A stretch of 64,000 nt of DNA from Bacillus paramycoides. Its GTDB lineage: Bacteria > Bacillota > Bacilli > Bacillales > Bacillaceae_G. The notes beneath the pieces are model-generated. The model saw nothing but the letters and a program-made list of their open reading frames with translations, ran no database searches and was not told where the DNA came from. A program made the translations under genes and the position numbers. The stretch lies in assembly GCF_001884235.1 (NCBI RefSeq), contig NZ_MAOI01000067.1, forward strand, positions 21,049 to 85,048. The letters run 5' to 3'. Of the stretch, positions 36,837 through 46,797 are shown in pieces (position 1 is the stretch's first letter; every line of letters starts with the position of its first letter).

Positions 36837-37937
36837 ATGACATTAGAAATCTTCGAATACTTAGAAAAATATGATTATGAGCAAGTGGTATTTTGTCAAG
36901 ATAAAGAATCTGGTTTAAAAGCAATCATTGCAATTCATGATACAACACTTGGACCAGCTCTTGGTGGAACAAGAATGTGGACATATGATTCTGAAGAAGC
37001 GGCGATTGAAGATGCATTGCGTCTTGCAAAAGGGATGACATACAAAAATGCAGCAGCTGGTTTAAACTTAGGTGGTGCAAAAACAGTAATTATCGGTGAT
37101 CCACGTAAAGATAAAAGCGAAGCAATGTTCCGTGCATTAGGACGCTACATTCAAGGACTAAACGGACGTTACATTACAGCTGAAGATGTTGGTACAACAG
37201 TAGATGATATGGATATTATCCATGAAGAAACTGACTTTGTAACAGGTATTTCACCATCATTCGGTTCTTCTGGTAATCCATCTCCAGTAACTGCATACGG
37301 CGTTTACCGTGGTATGAAGGCAGCTGCAAAAGAAGCGTTCGGTACAGATAACCTAGAAGGAAAAGTAATTGCGGTTCAAGGCGTTGGTAACGTAGCATAT
37401 CACCTATGCAAACATTTACACGCTGAAGGAGCAAAATTAATCGTAACAGATATTAATAAAGAAGCTGTACAACGTGCAGTAGAAGAATTCGGTGCATCAG
37501 CAGTTGAACCAAATGAAATTTACGGTGTTGAATGTGATATTTATGCACCATGTGCATTAGGCGCAACGGTTAATGATGAAACTATTCCACAACTTAAAGC
37601 AAAAGTAATCGCAGGTTCTGCAAATAACCAATTAAAAGAAGATCGTCACGGTGACATCATTCATGAAATGGGTATTGTATACGCACCAGACTATGTTATT
37701 AATGCAGGTGGCGTAATTAACGTAGCAGACGAATTATATGGATACAATAGAGAACGTGCACTAAAACGTGTTGAGTCTATTTATGACACAATTGCAAAAG
37801 TAATCGAAATTTCAAAACGCGATGGCGTAGCAACTTATGTAGCAGCAGATCGTCTAGCTGAAGAGCGCATTGCAAGTTTGAAAAACACTCGTAGCACATA
37901 CTTACGCAACGGTCACGACATTATTAGCCGTCGCTAA
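36837..37937 (+). CDS. bcd: Leucine dehydrogenase
   Basis: Bcd oxidatively deaminates leucine, valine and isoleucine to the keto acids used by the complex encoded downstream. It has 366 residues. The catalytic lysine is in NLGGAKTVI (Lys82), with a second conserved lysine in KGMTYKNA. The substrate and cofactor region [16 protein letters not shown] is the NAD Rossmann motif. Codon use is strongly biased, indicating high expression. GGGGGAA precedes the ATG. Confidence 0.96.
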   Translation: MTLEIFEYLEKYDYEQVVFCQDKESGLKAIIAIHDTTLGPALGGTRMWTYDSEEAAIEDALRLAKGMTYKNAAAGLNLGGAKTVIIGDPRKDKSEAMFRALGRYIQGLNGRYITAEDVGTTVDDMDIIHEETDFVTGISPSFGSSGNPSPVTAYGVYRGMKAAAKEAFGTDNLEGKVIAVQGVGNVAYHLCKHLHAEGAKLIVTDINKEAVQRAVEEFGASAVEPNEIYGVECDIYAPCALGATVNDETIPQLKAKVIAGSANNQLKEDRHGDIIHEMGIVYAPDYVINAGGVINVADELYGYNRERALKRVESIYDTIAKVIEISKRDGVATYVAADRLAEERIASLKNTRSTYLRNGHDIISRR

Positions 37938-37953
37938 TTATTCATATAAAACT

Positions 37954-38000
37954 TTTACAAAAGGTGTGGTTACCTCTCATGAGGTTTCCACTTCCTTTTG
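37954..38000 (+). other. Hairpin between bcd and buk
   Basis: Arms CAAAAGGTGTGGTTACCTC and GAGGTTTCCACTTCCTTTTG form a long imperfect stem with a four-base loop. No T run follows. It could modulate mRNA stability or partial termination within the operon; this is inference. Confidence 0.5.
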
Positions 38001-38024
38001 AATTTATTAGTGGAGGTAGCAACA

Positions 38025-39128
38025 TTGTCCTTAAATCGAATTCTTGTTATTAATCCGGGTAGTACATCCACAAAAATTGGTGTTTTTGATAATGAAAGAC
38101 CCGTTTTAGAAGAAACAATTCGTCATGACGAAGAACAGATTGGAAAATATAAGCGAATCATTGATCAATATGAGTTTCGAAAAGAAACGATTTTAGAAGT
38201 TCTACATTCTCACGGTATTAACATTTCAAAATTGAACGCTGTTTGTGGGCGTGGTGGATTACTTCGTCCAATCGAAGGTGGAACGTATACAGTAAACGAT
38301 GCGATGTTAGAAGATTTGAAAAATGGGTTTAGTGGTCATCATGCTTCAAACCTTGGAGGCATTTTAGCATATGAAATTGCTTCTGGATTAAATATTCCGG
38401 CATTCATTGTAGATCCTGTTGTTGTAGATGAAATGGAGCCGATTGCTCGCATAAGCGGTATTGCTGGTATGGAACGTAAAAGTATTTTCCATGCATTAAA
38501 TCAAAAAGCGGTTGCTCGTAAAGTGGCTGAACAATTAAACCACAAATACGAGGATTTAAATTTATTAGTTACACATATGGGTGGCGGCATTACAGTTGGT
38601 GCTCATAAAAAAGGAAAAGTTATTGATGTTAATAATGGCTTAAACGGAGAAGGACCATTTAGTCCAGAGCGTGCTGGTACAGTACCAGTAGGACAACTAG
38701 TTGAAATGTGTTTCTCTGGCGAGTATTATCGTGACGAAATGGTTAAAAAGCTTGTCGGACAAGGTGGACTTGTAAGTCTAATCGGCACAAATGATGCGAT
38801 TAAAGTAGAACAAATGGTTGAAAAAGGCGATCCTGAAGCAACTCTTATTTATAAAGCAATGGCATATCAAGTTGCAAAAGAGATTGGCGGAGCTAGCGCT
38901 GTACTTCACGGGAAAATCGATGCAATCGTATTAACTGGTGGACTTGCATACAGTAAAATTCTTGTCGATGAAATAAAAGAACGAGTAGATTGGATTGCAG
39001 ATGTTATCGTACATCCAGGAGAAGATGAATTACAAGCATTAGCAGAAGGAGCACTTCGTGTATTACGTGAAGAAGAAGCTCCAAAAGAATATGTTGTACG
39101 TGAAAAAGAAACGGTAGCTAGGGGTTGA
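38025..39128 (+). CDS. buk: Butyrate kinase
   Basis: Buk phosphorylates ADP from (branched-chain) acyl phosphate. The protein is 367 residues with the acetokinase-family motifs [15 protein letters not shown] at the start, [14 protein letters not shown] and [12 protein letters not shown]. The start is TTG 38025, eight bases after GGAGG; the frame continues upstream but the family begins here. It ends four bases before lpdV. Confidence 0.95.
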   Translation: MSLNRILVINPGSTSTKIGVFDNERPVLEETIRHDEEQIGKYKRIIDQYEFRKETILEVLHSHGINISKLNAVCGRGGLLRPIEGGTYTVNDAMLEDLKNGFSGHHASNLGGILAYEIASGLNIPAFIVDPVVVDEMEPIARISGIAGMERKSIFHALNQKAVARKVAEQLNHKYEDLNLLVTHMGGGITVGAHKKGKVIDVNNGLNGEGPFSPERAGTVPVGQLVEMCFSGEYYRDEMVKKLVGQGGLVSLIGTNDAIKVEQMVEKGDPEATLIYKAMAYQVAKEIGGASAVLHGKIDAIVLTGGLAYSKILVDEIKERVDWIADVIVHPGEDELQALAEGALRVLREEEAPKEYVVREKETVARG

Positions 39129-39132
39129 GATA

Positions 39133-40554
39133 ATGGCAAAAGAATATGATTTAGTCATCGTTGGCGGCGGTACTGGTGGATATGTTGCTGCTATTCGTGC
39201 ATCACAACTAGGTTTAAAAACTGCACTTGTTGAAAAAGAAAATCTTGGTGGTACTTGTTTACACAAAGGATGTATTCCTAGTAAAGCTCTTTTACGTAGT
39301 GCGGAAGTATACGCAACTGCTAAAAAAAGCGAAGAGTTCGGAGTTATTGCAAGTAATGTAGAACTAAACTTTGCGAAAGTACAAGAGCGTAAAGAGAAGA
39401 TTGTAACGCAGCTTCATAAAGGCGTTCAACATTTAATGAAACAAGGTAAAATTGATGTGTTTGAAGGTATTGGCCGTATTCTTGGCCCATCTATTTTCTC
39501 TCCGATGCCAGGGACAATTTCAGTTGAACTTGCAAGTGGAGAAGAAAATGAAATGTTAATTCCAAAAAATGTACTTGTTGCAACAGGTTCTCGTCCAAAT
39601 TCATTACCAGGATTAGAGTTAGACGGAGAGTATGTAATGTCTTCAGATCATGCCCTAAAAATGGAAACGCTTCCTAGTTCAATCATTATCGTGGGTGGCG
39701 GTGTAATCGGTATTGAGTGGGCATCTATGCTTGCTGACTTCGGTGTAGAAGTTACAGTATTAGAGTATGCGAAAACTATATTACCACTAGAAGACAATGA
39801 CGTTTCAAAAGAAATGCAACGTCTATTCAAGAAAAAAGGTATTAAAGTGGTAACTGGTGCAAAAGTATTACCAGAAACATTGGTAAAAGATAATGGAGTA
39901 ACAATTCAAGCTGAACATAACGGTGAGAATAAAGAATTTAAAGCAGAAAAAATGCTTGTATCTGTAGGAAGACAAGCGAATACGCAAAACATTGGTTTAG
40001 AGAATACTGATATCGTTGTGGAAAAAGGATACATTCAAACAAATGAGTTTTATCAAACGAAAGAATCTCATATTTACGCAATTGGAGATGTAATCGGTGG
40101 CTTGCAACTTGCTCACGTTGCTTCTCATGAAGGAATTGTTGCAGTAGAACATATTGCAGGTAAAGAAGTTACACCAATTGATTATTCGATGGTATCAAAA
40201 TGCGTATATAGCAGTCCAGAAGTTGCTTCTGTCGGCTTAACAGAACAAGAAGCGAAAGAAAAAGGCTATAAGTTAAAAGTAGGTAAGTTCTCATTCCGTG
40301 CAATCGGAAAGGCACTTGTATACGGAGAATCAGATGGTTTTGTAAAACTTGTAGTCGATGAAGAAACAAATGACATTCTTGGTGTTCATATGATCGGGCC
40401 ACATGTAACAGATATGATTTCTGAAGCTGGTCTTGCAAGAGTACTTGATGCAACACCTTGGGAAGTAGCACATACAATTCATCCGCATCCATCATTATCT
40501 GAAGCGATTGGTGAAGCAGCACTAGCTGTAGATGGAAAAGCGTTACACGCATAA
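39133..40554 (+). CDS. lpdV: Dihydrolipoyl dehydrogenase (E3) of the branched-chain complex
   Basis: This enzyme reoxidises the dihydrolipoyl groups of BkdB with FAD and NAD. It has 473 residues. The FAD motif is LVIVGGGTGGYVAAI, the redox-active disulfide is Cys42-Cys47 in GGTCLHKGCIPSK, the NAD motif is IIVGGGVIGIEWA, and the catalytic His-Glu pair lies in HPHPSLSEAIGE. Its place between buk and bkdAA marks it as the E3 dedicated to this operon. Confidence 0.96.
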   Translation: MAKEYDLVIVGGGTGGYVAAIRASQLGLKTALVEKENLGGTCLHKGCIPSKALLRSAEVYATAKKSEEFGVIASNVELNFAKVQERKEKIVTQLHKGVQHLMKQGKIDVFEGIGRILGPSIFSPMPGTISVELASGEENEMLIPKNVLVATGSRPNSLPGLELDGEYVMSSDHALKMETLPSSIIIVGGGVIGIEWASMLADFGVEVTVLEYAKTILPLEDNDVSKEMQRLFKKKGIKVVTGAKVLPETLVKDNGVTIQAEHNGENKEFKAEKMLVSVGRQANTQNIGLENTDIVVEKGYIQTNEFYQTKESHIYAIGDVIGGLQLAHVASHEGIVAVEHIAGKEVTPIDYSMVSKCVYSSPEVASVGLTEQEAKEKGYKLKVGKFSFRAIGKALVYGESDGFVKLVVDEETNDILGVHMIGPHVTDMISEAGLARVLDATPWEVAHTIHPHPSLSEAIGEAALAVDGKALHA

Positions 40555-40581
40555 AAATGTGGATTTAGGAGGTTATGAAAA

Positions 40582-41583
40582 ATGGCAGAAGTAAAAGAAA
40601 AGCGCCATGAAGAGCTTGGCTTAAATGATGAGCAAGTATTAGAAATGTACCGTACGATGTTACTTGCACGTAAAATCGACGAACGTATGTGGTTATTAAA
40701 CCGTGCAGGTAAAATTCCATTCGTAATTTCTTGTCAAGGACAAGAGGCTGCACAAGTTGGAGCAGCGTTCGCTCTTGATAGAGAGAAAGATTATGCATTA
40801 CCATACTACCGTGATATGGGTGTTGTACTAGCATTTGGTATGACAGCTAAAGAGCTTATGTTATCTGGTTTCGCGAAAGCTGGAGATCCAAACTCTGGTG
40901 GTCGTCAAATGCCTGGTCACTTCGGTCAAAAGAAAAATCGTATTGTTACAGGTTCATCTCCAGTAACAACACAAGTACCGCATGCAGTTGGTATTGCGTT
41001 AGCTGGAAAAATGGAGAAGAAAGATTTAGTAACGTTCGTTACATTCGGAGAAGGCTCTTCAAACCAAGGTGATTTCCATGAAGGTGCGAACTTTGCTGGC
41101 GTACACAAACTACCTGTTATTTTCATGTGTGAAAATAATAAATACGCAATCTCTATTCCAGTTGAAAAACAATTAGCATGTAAAAATGTATCAGACCGTG
41201 CAATTGGATATGGTATGCCTGGATACACAGTAGACGGAAACGATCCACTTGCAGTATATAAAGCAGTAAAAGAGGCAGCAGACCGCGGTCGCCGTGGTGA
41301 AGGCCCAACTCTAATCGAAACAGTATCATATCGTTTAACAGCACATTCTAGTGACGATGATGATCGTGTTTATCGTGATAAAGAAGAAGTAGAAGAAGCG
41401 AAGAAAAATGATTCAATTATAACATTTGCTGCTTATTTAAAAGAAGTTGGCGTGTTAACTGAGGAATCTGAGAAACAAATGTTAGATGAAATTATGCATA
41501 TCGTAAACGAAGCAACAGAATATGCAGAAAATGCTCCGTATGCAGCACCTGAAGATGCATTGAAGCACGTATACGCAGAATAG
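40582..41583 (+). CDS. bkdAA: Branched-chain 2-oxoacid dehydrogenase E1 alpha
   Basis: The alpha subunit of the thiamine-dependent decarboxylase that starts oxidation of branched-chain keto acids. It has 333 residues. The thiamine diphosphate motif runs from GEGSSNQGDFHEG to the CENN segment. The phosphorylation-loop region YRLTAHSSDDDDRVYR is present, as in bacterial homologues. AGGAGG lies upstream. A 13-base gap precedes the beta-subunit gene. Confidence 0.96.
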   Translation: MAEVKEKRHEELGLNDEQVLEMYRTMLLARKIDERMWLLNRAGKIPFVISCQGQEAAQVGAAFALDREKDYALPYYRDMGVVLAFGMTAKELMLSGFAKAGDPNSGGRQMPGHFGQKKNRIVTGSSPVTTQVPHAVGIALAGKMEKKDLVTFVTFGEGSSNQGDFHEGANFAGVHKLPVIFMCENNKYAISIPVEKQLACKNVSDRAIGYGMPGYTVDGNDPLAVYKAVKEAADRGRRGEGPTLIETVSYRLTAHSSDDDDRVYRDKEEVEEAKKNDSIITFAAYLKEVGVLTEESEKQMLDEIMHIVNEATEYAENAPYAAPEDALKHVYAE

Positions 41584-41596
41584 GGGGGAACGTTTC

Positions 41597-42580
41597 ATGG
41601 CTGTAATGTCTTATATTGATGCTATTACATTAGCAATGCGCGAGGAAATGGAACGCGATGAGAAAGTATTCGTTTTAGGTGAAGATGTTGGTAAAAAAGG
41701 TGGCGTATTTAAAGCGACACACGGATTATATGATCAATTTGGTGAAGATCGTGCGTTAGATACACCACTTGCAGAATCAGCAATCGCTGGGGTAGCAATT
41801 GGTGCAGCAATGTATGGTATGCGTCCAATCGCTGAAATGCAGTTTGCTGATTTCATCATGCCAGCAGTAAACCAAATTGTTTCTGAGGCAGCAAAAATTC
41901 GTTATCGTTCTAACAATGATTGGACTTGTCCAATTACAGTTCGTGCGCCATTTGGTGGCGGTGTTCACGGTGCATTGTATCATTCACAATCTGTAGAAGC
42001 GATGTTTGCAAACCAACCAGGTTTAAAAATTGTTATCCCTTCTACACCATATGATGCAAAAGGTTTATTAAAAGCAGCAATTCGTGATGAAGATCCAGTA
42101 TTATTCTTTGAGCATAAACGTGCATATCGCTTAATTAAAGGTGAAGTGCCAGAAGATGATTACGTATTACCAATCGGAAAAGCAGATGTAAAACGTGAAG
42201 GTGATGACATTACTGTTATCACATACGGATTATGTGTCCACTTTGCTCTTCAAGCAGCTGAGAAATTAGCGCAAGATGGCATCTCTGCACACATTCTTGA
42301 TTTACGTACTGTATATCCATTAGATAAAGAAGCAATTATCGAAGCTGCTTCAAAAACTGGTAAAGTTCTTCTTGTAACAGAAGACAATAAAGAAGGAAGC
42401 ATTATGAGTGAAGTGGCAGCAATTATCGCTGAAAACTGTCTGTTTGATTTAGATGCACCAATTGCACGTCTTGCAGGCCCAGACGTTCCAGCAATGCCAT
42501 ATGCACCAACAATGGAAAAATTCTTTATGGTAAATCCAGATAAAGTTGAAAAAGCAATGCGTGAACTTGCGGAATTTTAA
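41597..42580 (+). CDS. bkdAB: Branched-chain 2-oxoacid dehydrogenase E1 beta
   Basis: The beta subunit of the same E1 heterotetramer, 327 residues. Motifs include VLGEDVGKKGGVFKAT, the segment DTPLAESAIAGVAIGAA, which supplies the glutamate that activates thiamine, and FADFIMPAVNQIVSEAAK with RAPFGGGVHGALYHSQS. The C-terminal transketolase domain carries DLRTVYPLD. GGGGGGA precedes the ATG. The gap to bkdB is 15 bases. Confidence 0.96.
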   Translation: MAVMSYIDAITLAMREEMERDEKVFVLGEDVGKKGGVFKATHGLYDQFGEDRALDTPLAESAIAGVAIGAAMYGMRPIAEMQFADFIMPAVNQIVSEAAKIRYRSNNDWTCPITVRAPFGGGVHGALYHSQSVEAMFANQPGLKIVIPSTPYDAKGLLKAAIRDEDPVLFFEHKRAYRLIKGEVPEDDYVLPIGKADVKREGDDITVITYGLCVHFALQAAEKLAQDGISAHILDLRTVYPLDKEAIIEAASKTGKVLLVTEDNKEGSIMSEVAAIIAENCLFDLDAPIARLAGPDVPAMPYAPTMEKFFMVNPDKVEKAMRELAEF

Positions 42581-42595
42581 TCGGGGGGACTATAC

Positions 42596-43909
42596 ATGGC
42601 TGTAGAAAATATTACAATGCCTCAGCTCGGGGAGAGCGTTACAGAGGGTACAATTAGTAAATGGCTCGTTAATGTTGGCGATCATGTGAACAAATATGAT
42701 CCACTTGCAGAGGTAATGACAGATAAAGTAAATGCAGAAGTACCATCTTCTTTCACTGGTATTGTGAAGGAGTTAATAGCTGGTGAAGGTGATACGTTAG
42801 CTGTAGGTGAAGTTGTTTGTGTCATTCAAGTAGAAGGCGCAGATGAAGTAGCGGCAACAGCTGTAGAGGAAAAAACGAAAGAAGAACCAAAAGCAGAAGT
42901 AACTACATCTGAAAAAGCACCGAAAGTAAAACAACCAACTGATGGAAAACCACGTTTTTCACCAGCGGTTTTAAAACTTGCGGGCGAGCATAATGTTGAT
43001 TTAGATTTAGTAGAAGGTACGGGAGCAAATGGCCGTATTACTCGTAAAGATATTTTAAAGCTAGTGGAATCTGGAAACATTCCGCAAGCAGGTGCGAAAA
43101 AAGAGGAAGCTGTAGCAGTAGTAGAAGCACGTCCAGCAGCACCAAAAGCAGCACCGGTAGCGCAAAAAGTAGAAGCTGCAAAACCAGTTTCTGTGCCGAC
43201 AATGCCTGGAGATATCGAAATTCCAGTAACAGGTGTGCGTAAAGCGATTGCAGCGAACATGTTACGTAGTAAACACGAGGCACCTCATGCTTGGATGATG
43301 ATTGAAGTAGATGTGACAAACCTTGTGTCATACCGTAATTCAATTAAAGGTGATTTTAAAAAGCGTGAAGGCTTTAACTTAACGTTCTTTGCTTTCTTCG
43401 TAAAAGCAGTAGCACAAGCGTTAAAAGAGTATCCTCAAATCAATTCTATGTGGGCTGGCGATAAAATCGTTCAGAAGAAAGATATTAACCTTTCTATCGC
43501 TGTTGCAACAGAGGAAGAACTATTTGTACCAGTAATTAAGCAAGCGGACGAGAAAACAATTAAAGGTATCGCTCGTGAAATTACAGAACTTGCAGGAAAA
43601 GTACGCACGAAGTCGTTAAAAGCGGACGAAATGCAAGGCGGAACATTTACAATTAATAACACAGGATCATTCGGTTCTGTTCAATCTATGGGTATTATTA
43701 ATTACCCACAAGCGGCTATTTTACAAGTAGAATCAATTGTAAAACGCCCAGTAATTATGGATAACGGTATGTTCGGTGCTCGTGACATGGTTAACTTATG
43801 TTTATCACTTGATCACCGCGTACTTGATGGTTTAATTTGTGGTAAGTTCTTAGGACGTGTTAAAGAAATTTTAGAAAACATGTCAGAAAACAATACATCT
43901 GTATATTAA
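42596..43909 (+). CDS. bkdB: Dihydrolipoyl acyltransferase (E2) of the branched-chain complex
   Basis: The lipoylated core of the complex, 437 residues. Domains in order are the lipoyl domain (about 1-80) with Lys44 in VMTDKVNAEV, a Pro/Ala/Lys linker, the peripheral-subunit-binding domain (about 120-157; RFSPAVLKLAGEHNVDLD), a second Ala/Pro linker and the catalytic acyltransferase domain (about 205-437) with SLDHRVLDG. It is the last gene of the operon and is followed by a terminator. The products prime anteiso and iso fatty acids. Confidence 0.96.
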   Translation: MAVENITMPQLGESVTEGTISKWLVNVGDHVNKYDPLAEVMTDKVNAEVPSSFTGIVKELIAGEGDTLAVGEVVCVIQVEGADEVAATAVEEKTKEEPKAEVTTSEKAPKVKQPTDGKPRFSPAVLKLAGEHNVDLDLVEGTGANGRITRKDILKLVESGNIPQAGAKKEEAVAVVEARPAAPKAAPVAQKVEAAKPVSVPTMPGDIEIPVTGVRKAIAANMLRSKHEAPHAWMMIEVDVTNLVSYRNSIKGDFKKREGFNLTFFAFFVKAVAQALKEYPQINSMWAGDKIVQKKDINLSIAVATEEELFVPVIKQADEKTIKGIAREITELAGKVRTKSLKADEMQGGTFTINNTGSFGSVQSMGIINYPQAAILQVESIVKRPVIMDNGMFGARDMVNLCLSLDHRVLDGLICGKFLGRVKEILENMSENNTSVY

Positions 43910-43937
43910 TAAAAAGCTCGCTTATGCGAGCTTTTTA
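43910..43937 (+). terminator. Terminator of the bkd operon
   Basis: Perfect stem AAAAAGCTCGC / GCGAGCTTTTT with a four-base loop. Confidence 0.9.
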
Positions 43938-44249
43938 TCATCTTATTTCTTCATTTGTATCCTACAATATGTACAAACCTTTTCCCATTAATCTTACAAT
44001 GAATGATCATGTATAAGGAATTTGCGAAAATACATTGCTGATATATGGTATATAGATATAAAATAAGAAAAGAATAATTTTTTTGGCAAATCTTACTGAT
44101 GAAACTGTAGTATAATATATTGTATTGTATGAAAAAGAGAGTTATTCTATATAAGTGTTTTATAGATAATGTGTAATCAGTCGTCAAAACATGAAGAATG
44201 TTGACTCCTGGTTTTTTATTTTGCTGTAACAATGTTTCAGGAGGATGTC
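43938..44249. other. Intergenic region upstream of the RodA/FtsW gene
   Basis: Very AT-rich. A weak hairpin (GTCAA..CAT / ATGTTGAC near 44181-44206) is followed at a distance by a T-rich tract, possibly an attenuator. A minus-strand open frame here has no ribosome site. I see no other feature. Confidence 0.35.
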
Positions 44250-45428
44250 ATGAAAAGAAGTACCGAGTTTCTAAAAAGTTTAGATGTAAAATTAATTTTA
44301 ATTTTGTGTGCATTATGTGTTACGAGTATAGCCGCTATATATAGCAGTCAGCAAACCGGACAGTATGGAGATGCAAACTTTGCTGCGAAACAGGGTTTGA
44401 ACTACATAATTGGGGCTGTATTGTTATTGCTTGTTGCAAGCATCGACTTAGATCAATTGCAAAAATTGTCTTGGCCGCTTTATATAGTTGGGTTTGGTTC
44501 ACTTATTCTTTTGAAAATACTACCGGTTTCCACTTTCACACCTGAAAAATTAGGTGCAAAAAGATGGTTCGTTTTTCCATTGGTTGGACAAATCCAGCCA
44601 TCTGAGTTTTTCAAAATTTCATTGCTTCTACTAGTTGCAAGTTTAGCGGTGAAACATAATGCTCAGTATATGGCCCGGACATTCCAGACTGATTTAAAAT
44701 TGGTTGGGAAGATTATGTTAGTATCTCTTCCGCCTATGGCCGTTGTATATAGCCAACCAGACACAGGAATGGTGTTCTTATATGCAGCAGCTATCGCATG
44801 TATTTTATTCATGTCAGGAATTCAAAAGAAATTAATTGCGATATGTACAGTAATTCCAGTGACAATATTGTCTGCATTAATATTTATATTTGTAAGATAC
44901 CCAGACTTCTTCTTTAATAAACTGGTTACTTTACTAAAACCTCACCAACAATCACGTATTATAGGTTGGTTAAATCCATTTGAAAATGCAAATGAAGGTT
45001 ATCAAACGCAGCAATCGATTTTAGCTGTAGGTAGTGGAGGTATGGAAGGTAAAGGGTACGGTGAAGGGAGCGTCTATATTCCAGAGAAACACACTGACTT
45101 TATATTCGCTACAATTGCTGAAGAAGGTGGATTTATAGTAGCAGCACTAGTTGTGTTCTTGTTCCTGTTGCTACTTTATCGAACAATTATTATTGGTTAT
45201 TCTGCTGATAATTTATTTGGTACACTATTATGTGCGGGATCAATAGGAATACTAACGGTTCAAATATTTCAAAATATTGGTATGATCGTTGGATTAATGC
45301 CTGTAAAAGGTATCGCATTACCTTTCTTATCATATGGGGGAAGTTCCTTATTCTCGAATATGATTATGATGGGACTCATATTATCGGTACGGAAAACGTA
45401 TAAAAAATATATGTTTTCAGTTAAGTAA
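44250..45428 (+). CDS. RodA/FtsW/SpoVE-family peptidoglycan polymerase
   Basis: A 392-residue SEDS protein with about ten membrane helices. It polymerises lipid II into glycan strands together with a partner penicillin-binding protein. Family motifs are RWFVFPLVGQIQPSEFFKISLL, the segment EGSVYIPEKHTDFIFATIAEE, and GLMPVKGIALPFLSYGGSSL, which is closest to RodA-type proteins. The start is ATG 44250 after CAGGAGG; the earlier ATG at 44232 lies before the ribosome site. Whether it serves elongation or sporulation cannot be told from sequence. Confidence 0.88.
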   Translation: MKRSTEFLKSLDVKLILILCALCVTSIAAIYSSQQTGQYGDANFAAKQGLNYIIGAVLLLLVASIDLDQLQKLSWPLYIVGFGSLILLKILPVSTFTPEKLGAKRWFVFPLVGQIQPSEFFKISLLLLVASLAVKHNAQYMARTFQTDLKLVGKIMLVSLPPMAVVYSQPDTGMVFLYAAAIACILFMSGIQKKLIAICTVIPVTILSALIFIFVRYPDFFFNKLVTLLKPHQQSRIIGWLNPFENANEGYQTQQSILAVGSGGMEGKGYGEGSVYIPEKHTDFIFATIAEEGGFIVAALVVFLFLLLLYRTIIIGYSADNLFGTLLCAGSIGILTVQIFQNIGMIVGLMPVKGIALPFLSYGGSSLFSNMIMMGLILSVRKTYKKYMFSVK

Positions 45429-45467
45429 CAAAAAGCTGGTTCGTTTAAAAACGAATCAGCTTTTTTA
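45429..45467 (+). terminator. Terminator after the RodA/FtsW gene
   Basis: The stem AAAAAGCTGGTTCGT / AACGAATCAGCTTTTT (one G-U) is followed by T residues. Confidence 0.85.
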
Positions 45468-45477
45468 CATATATGCT

Positions 45478-45524
45478 CTTAAACGTTGCAAACTAAAACA
45501 AAATTGTAGTTTGCAACGTTTAAG
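45478..45524. repeat. Perfect 18-bp inverted repeat before the YetF-like gene
   Basis: CTTAAACGTTGCAAACTA at 45478-45495 and its exact complement at 45507-45524 are separated by 11 bases. The right arm ends in TTTAAG, and the following GGGG completes the ribosome site of the next gene, 13 bases before its ATG. It could be an operator for a dimeric regulator or an mRNA hairpin that blocks initiation. Confidence 0.7.
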
Positions 45525-45536
45525 GGGTGCAAAGTT

Positions 45537-46241
45537 ATGTATATACATATTTTTGAAGGAGCACGGCATATTTCTAATGGGGAATGGATTATTCGGGCAG
45601 TTATAGCTTATATATTTTTAATTTTAGTTGCGAAATTGATGGGACAAAGGTCCATTGCACAACTTCGCTTTTTAGATGTTGTATTAGTGTTATTGCTTGG
45701 TGGGAATATTTCTAATGCACTATCCGATGAAAAGGTCGGATTGCTTGGTTCAATGATTACAACTTTTATACTAGTTGTACTACATATTGTAAGCTCTGTT
45801 TTAATGTTGAAATGGGATAGGTGGAGACGTTTTTTAGAGCCTGCGCCAGTTATTCTTATACACAATGGTTCCATTGATTTTAGCAATTTGAAAAAAGCGA
45901 GAATTACGGCAGAATATTTATTTTCGGAACTTCGCATGCGAAATGTGAGCGATATTCAAACGATTAAATTAGCATTATGGGAAGCAAGTGGTGTTGTTTC
46001 TATATTTCAGTATCCAGAATATGAAGCAGTTTCTCGGCTTGATCTTAAAGTGGCGGGGAAAAAATCTCCAGTTGCTTTTATTTTAGTGAAGGATGGTAGA
46101 ATTCAACAGGATGTACTCGCTTTATTAGGAAAAACAGAAGAGTGGGCGAAAGAGTTTTTAGAGAAGAGTGCGGAAATCGAATCCATTATGTTAGCTACAG
46201 TAGATGAAGCACATAAAATAAATATTTTGTTAAAAAAATGA
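45537..46241 (+). CDS. DUF421 (YetF-like) membrane protein
   Basis: A 234-residue protein with three N-terminal membrane helices (about 18-100) followed by a YetF-type cytoplasmic domain. Family motifs are KLMGQRSIAQLRFLDVVLVLLLGG and LIHNGSIDFSNLKKARIT with ELRMRNVSDI. YetF proteins are linked to spore germination and spore membrane dynamics in Bacillus (SpoVA/2Duf work), but the role of this paralogue is unknown. It is preceded by a striking inverted repeat that touches its ribosome site. Confidence 0.82.
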   Translation: MYIHIFEGARHISNGEWIIRAVIAYIFLILVAKLMGQRSIAQLRFLDVVLVLLLGGNISNALSDEKVGLLGSMITTFILVVLHIVSSVLMLKWDRWRRFLEPAPVILIHNGSIDFSNLKKARITAEYLFSELRMRNVSDIQTIKLALWEASGVVSIFQYPEYEAVSRLDLKVAGKKSPVAFILVKDGRIQQDVLALLGKTEEWAKEFLEKSAEIESIMLATVDEAHKINILLKK

Positions 46242-46311
46242 AAAATATACGCATTTTGTCGTTTCATACATATGATACAATAGTGTGGACAACGAAAAAG
46301 GAGGCGATACG

Positions 46312-46776
46312 ATGGGATATGTAGAAGAATTACGAAAAATAGTTGGTCATCGCCCTTTAATTTTAGTTGGAGCTGTTGTACTCGTTATAAATGAAAGTGG
46401 ATATGTATTATTACAGCAACGAACAGAGCCGTACGGAAAATGGGGGCTGCCTGGCGGGTTAATGGAGCTTGGTGAATCACCAGAAGAAACAGCTTACCGC
46501 GAAGTATATGAAGAGACAGGAATAGAAGTTAAGAATTTACGATTAATCAATGTATTTTCTGGAGCGAATTATTTTACCAAATTAGCAAACGGTGATGAAT
46601 TTCAATCCGTAACAACCGCCTATTATACCGATGAATACGAAGGGAATTTTGTTATGAATAAAGAAGAAGCTGTTCAGCTTAAGTTCTTTCCAGTAACAGA
46701 GCTACCTGACTATATTGTAGGGTCACATAAAAAAATGATTGTTGAATATATGAAAATTATGGAAAAAAAGATATAA
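46312..46776 (+). CDS. Nudix hydrolase
   Basis: A 154-residue Nudix protein. The Nudix box GGLMELGESPEETAYREVYEETGIEV is complete, with the catalytic REVYEETG (quoted as family motif). The N-terminal RPLILVGAVVLVINESG forms the first strands. The substrate, a nucleoside diphosphate derivative, is not predictable. The start is ATG 46312 after AAGGAGG; the upstream frame start at 46285 lacks one. Its stop overlaps a TATAAT that may be the -10 of the downstream riboswitch gene. Confidence 0.88.
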   Translation: MGYVEELRKIVGHRPLILVGAVVLVINESGYVLLQQRTEPYGKWGLPGGLMELGESPEETAYREVYEETGIEVKNLRLINVFSGANYFTKLANGDEFQSVTTAYYTDEYEGNFVMNKEEAVQLKFFPVTELPDYIVGSHKKMIVEYMKIMEKKI

Positions 46777-46797
46777 TAGTAGTGGAAGAAATACAAA

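Noticed and set aside
42826-43343. Long minus-strand frames opposite bkdB
   Set aside because: Produced by the Ala/Pro linkers and strong codon bias of bkdB; no ribosome sites.
43951-44232. Minus-strand frame of 93 codons after the bkd operon
   Set aside because: AT-rich composition gives aromatic-rich random sequence; no ribosome site.
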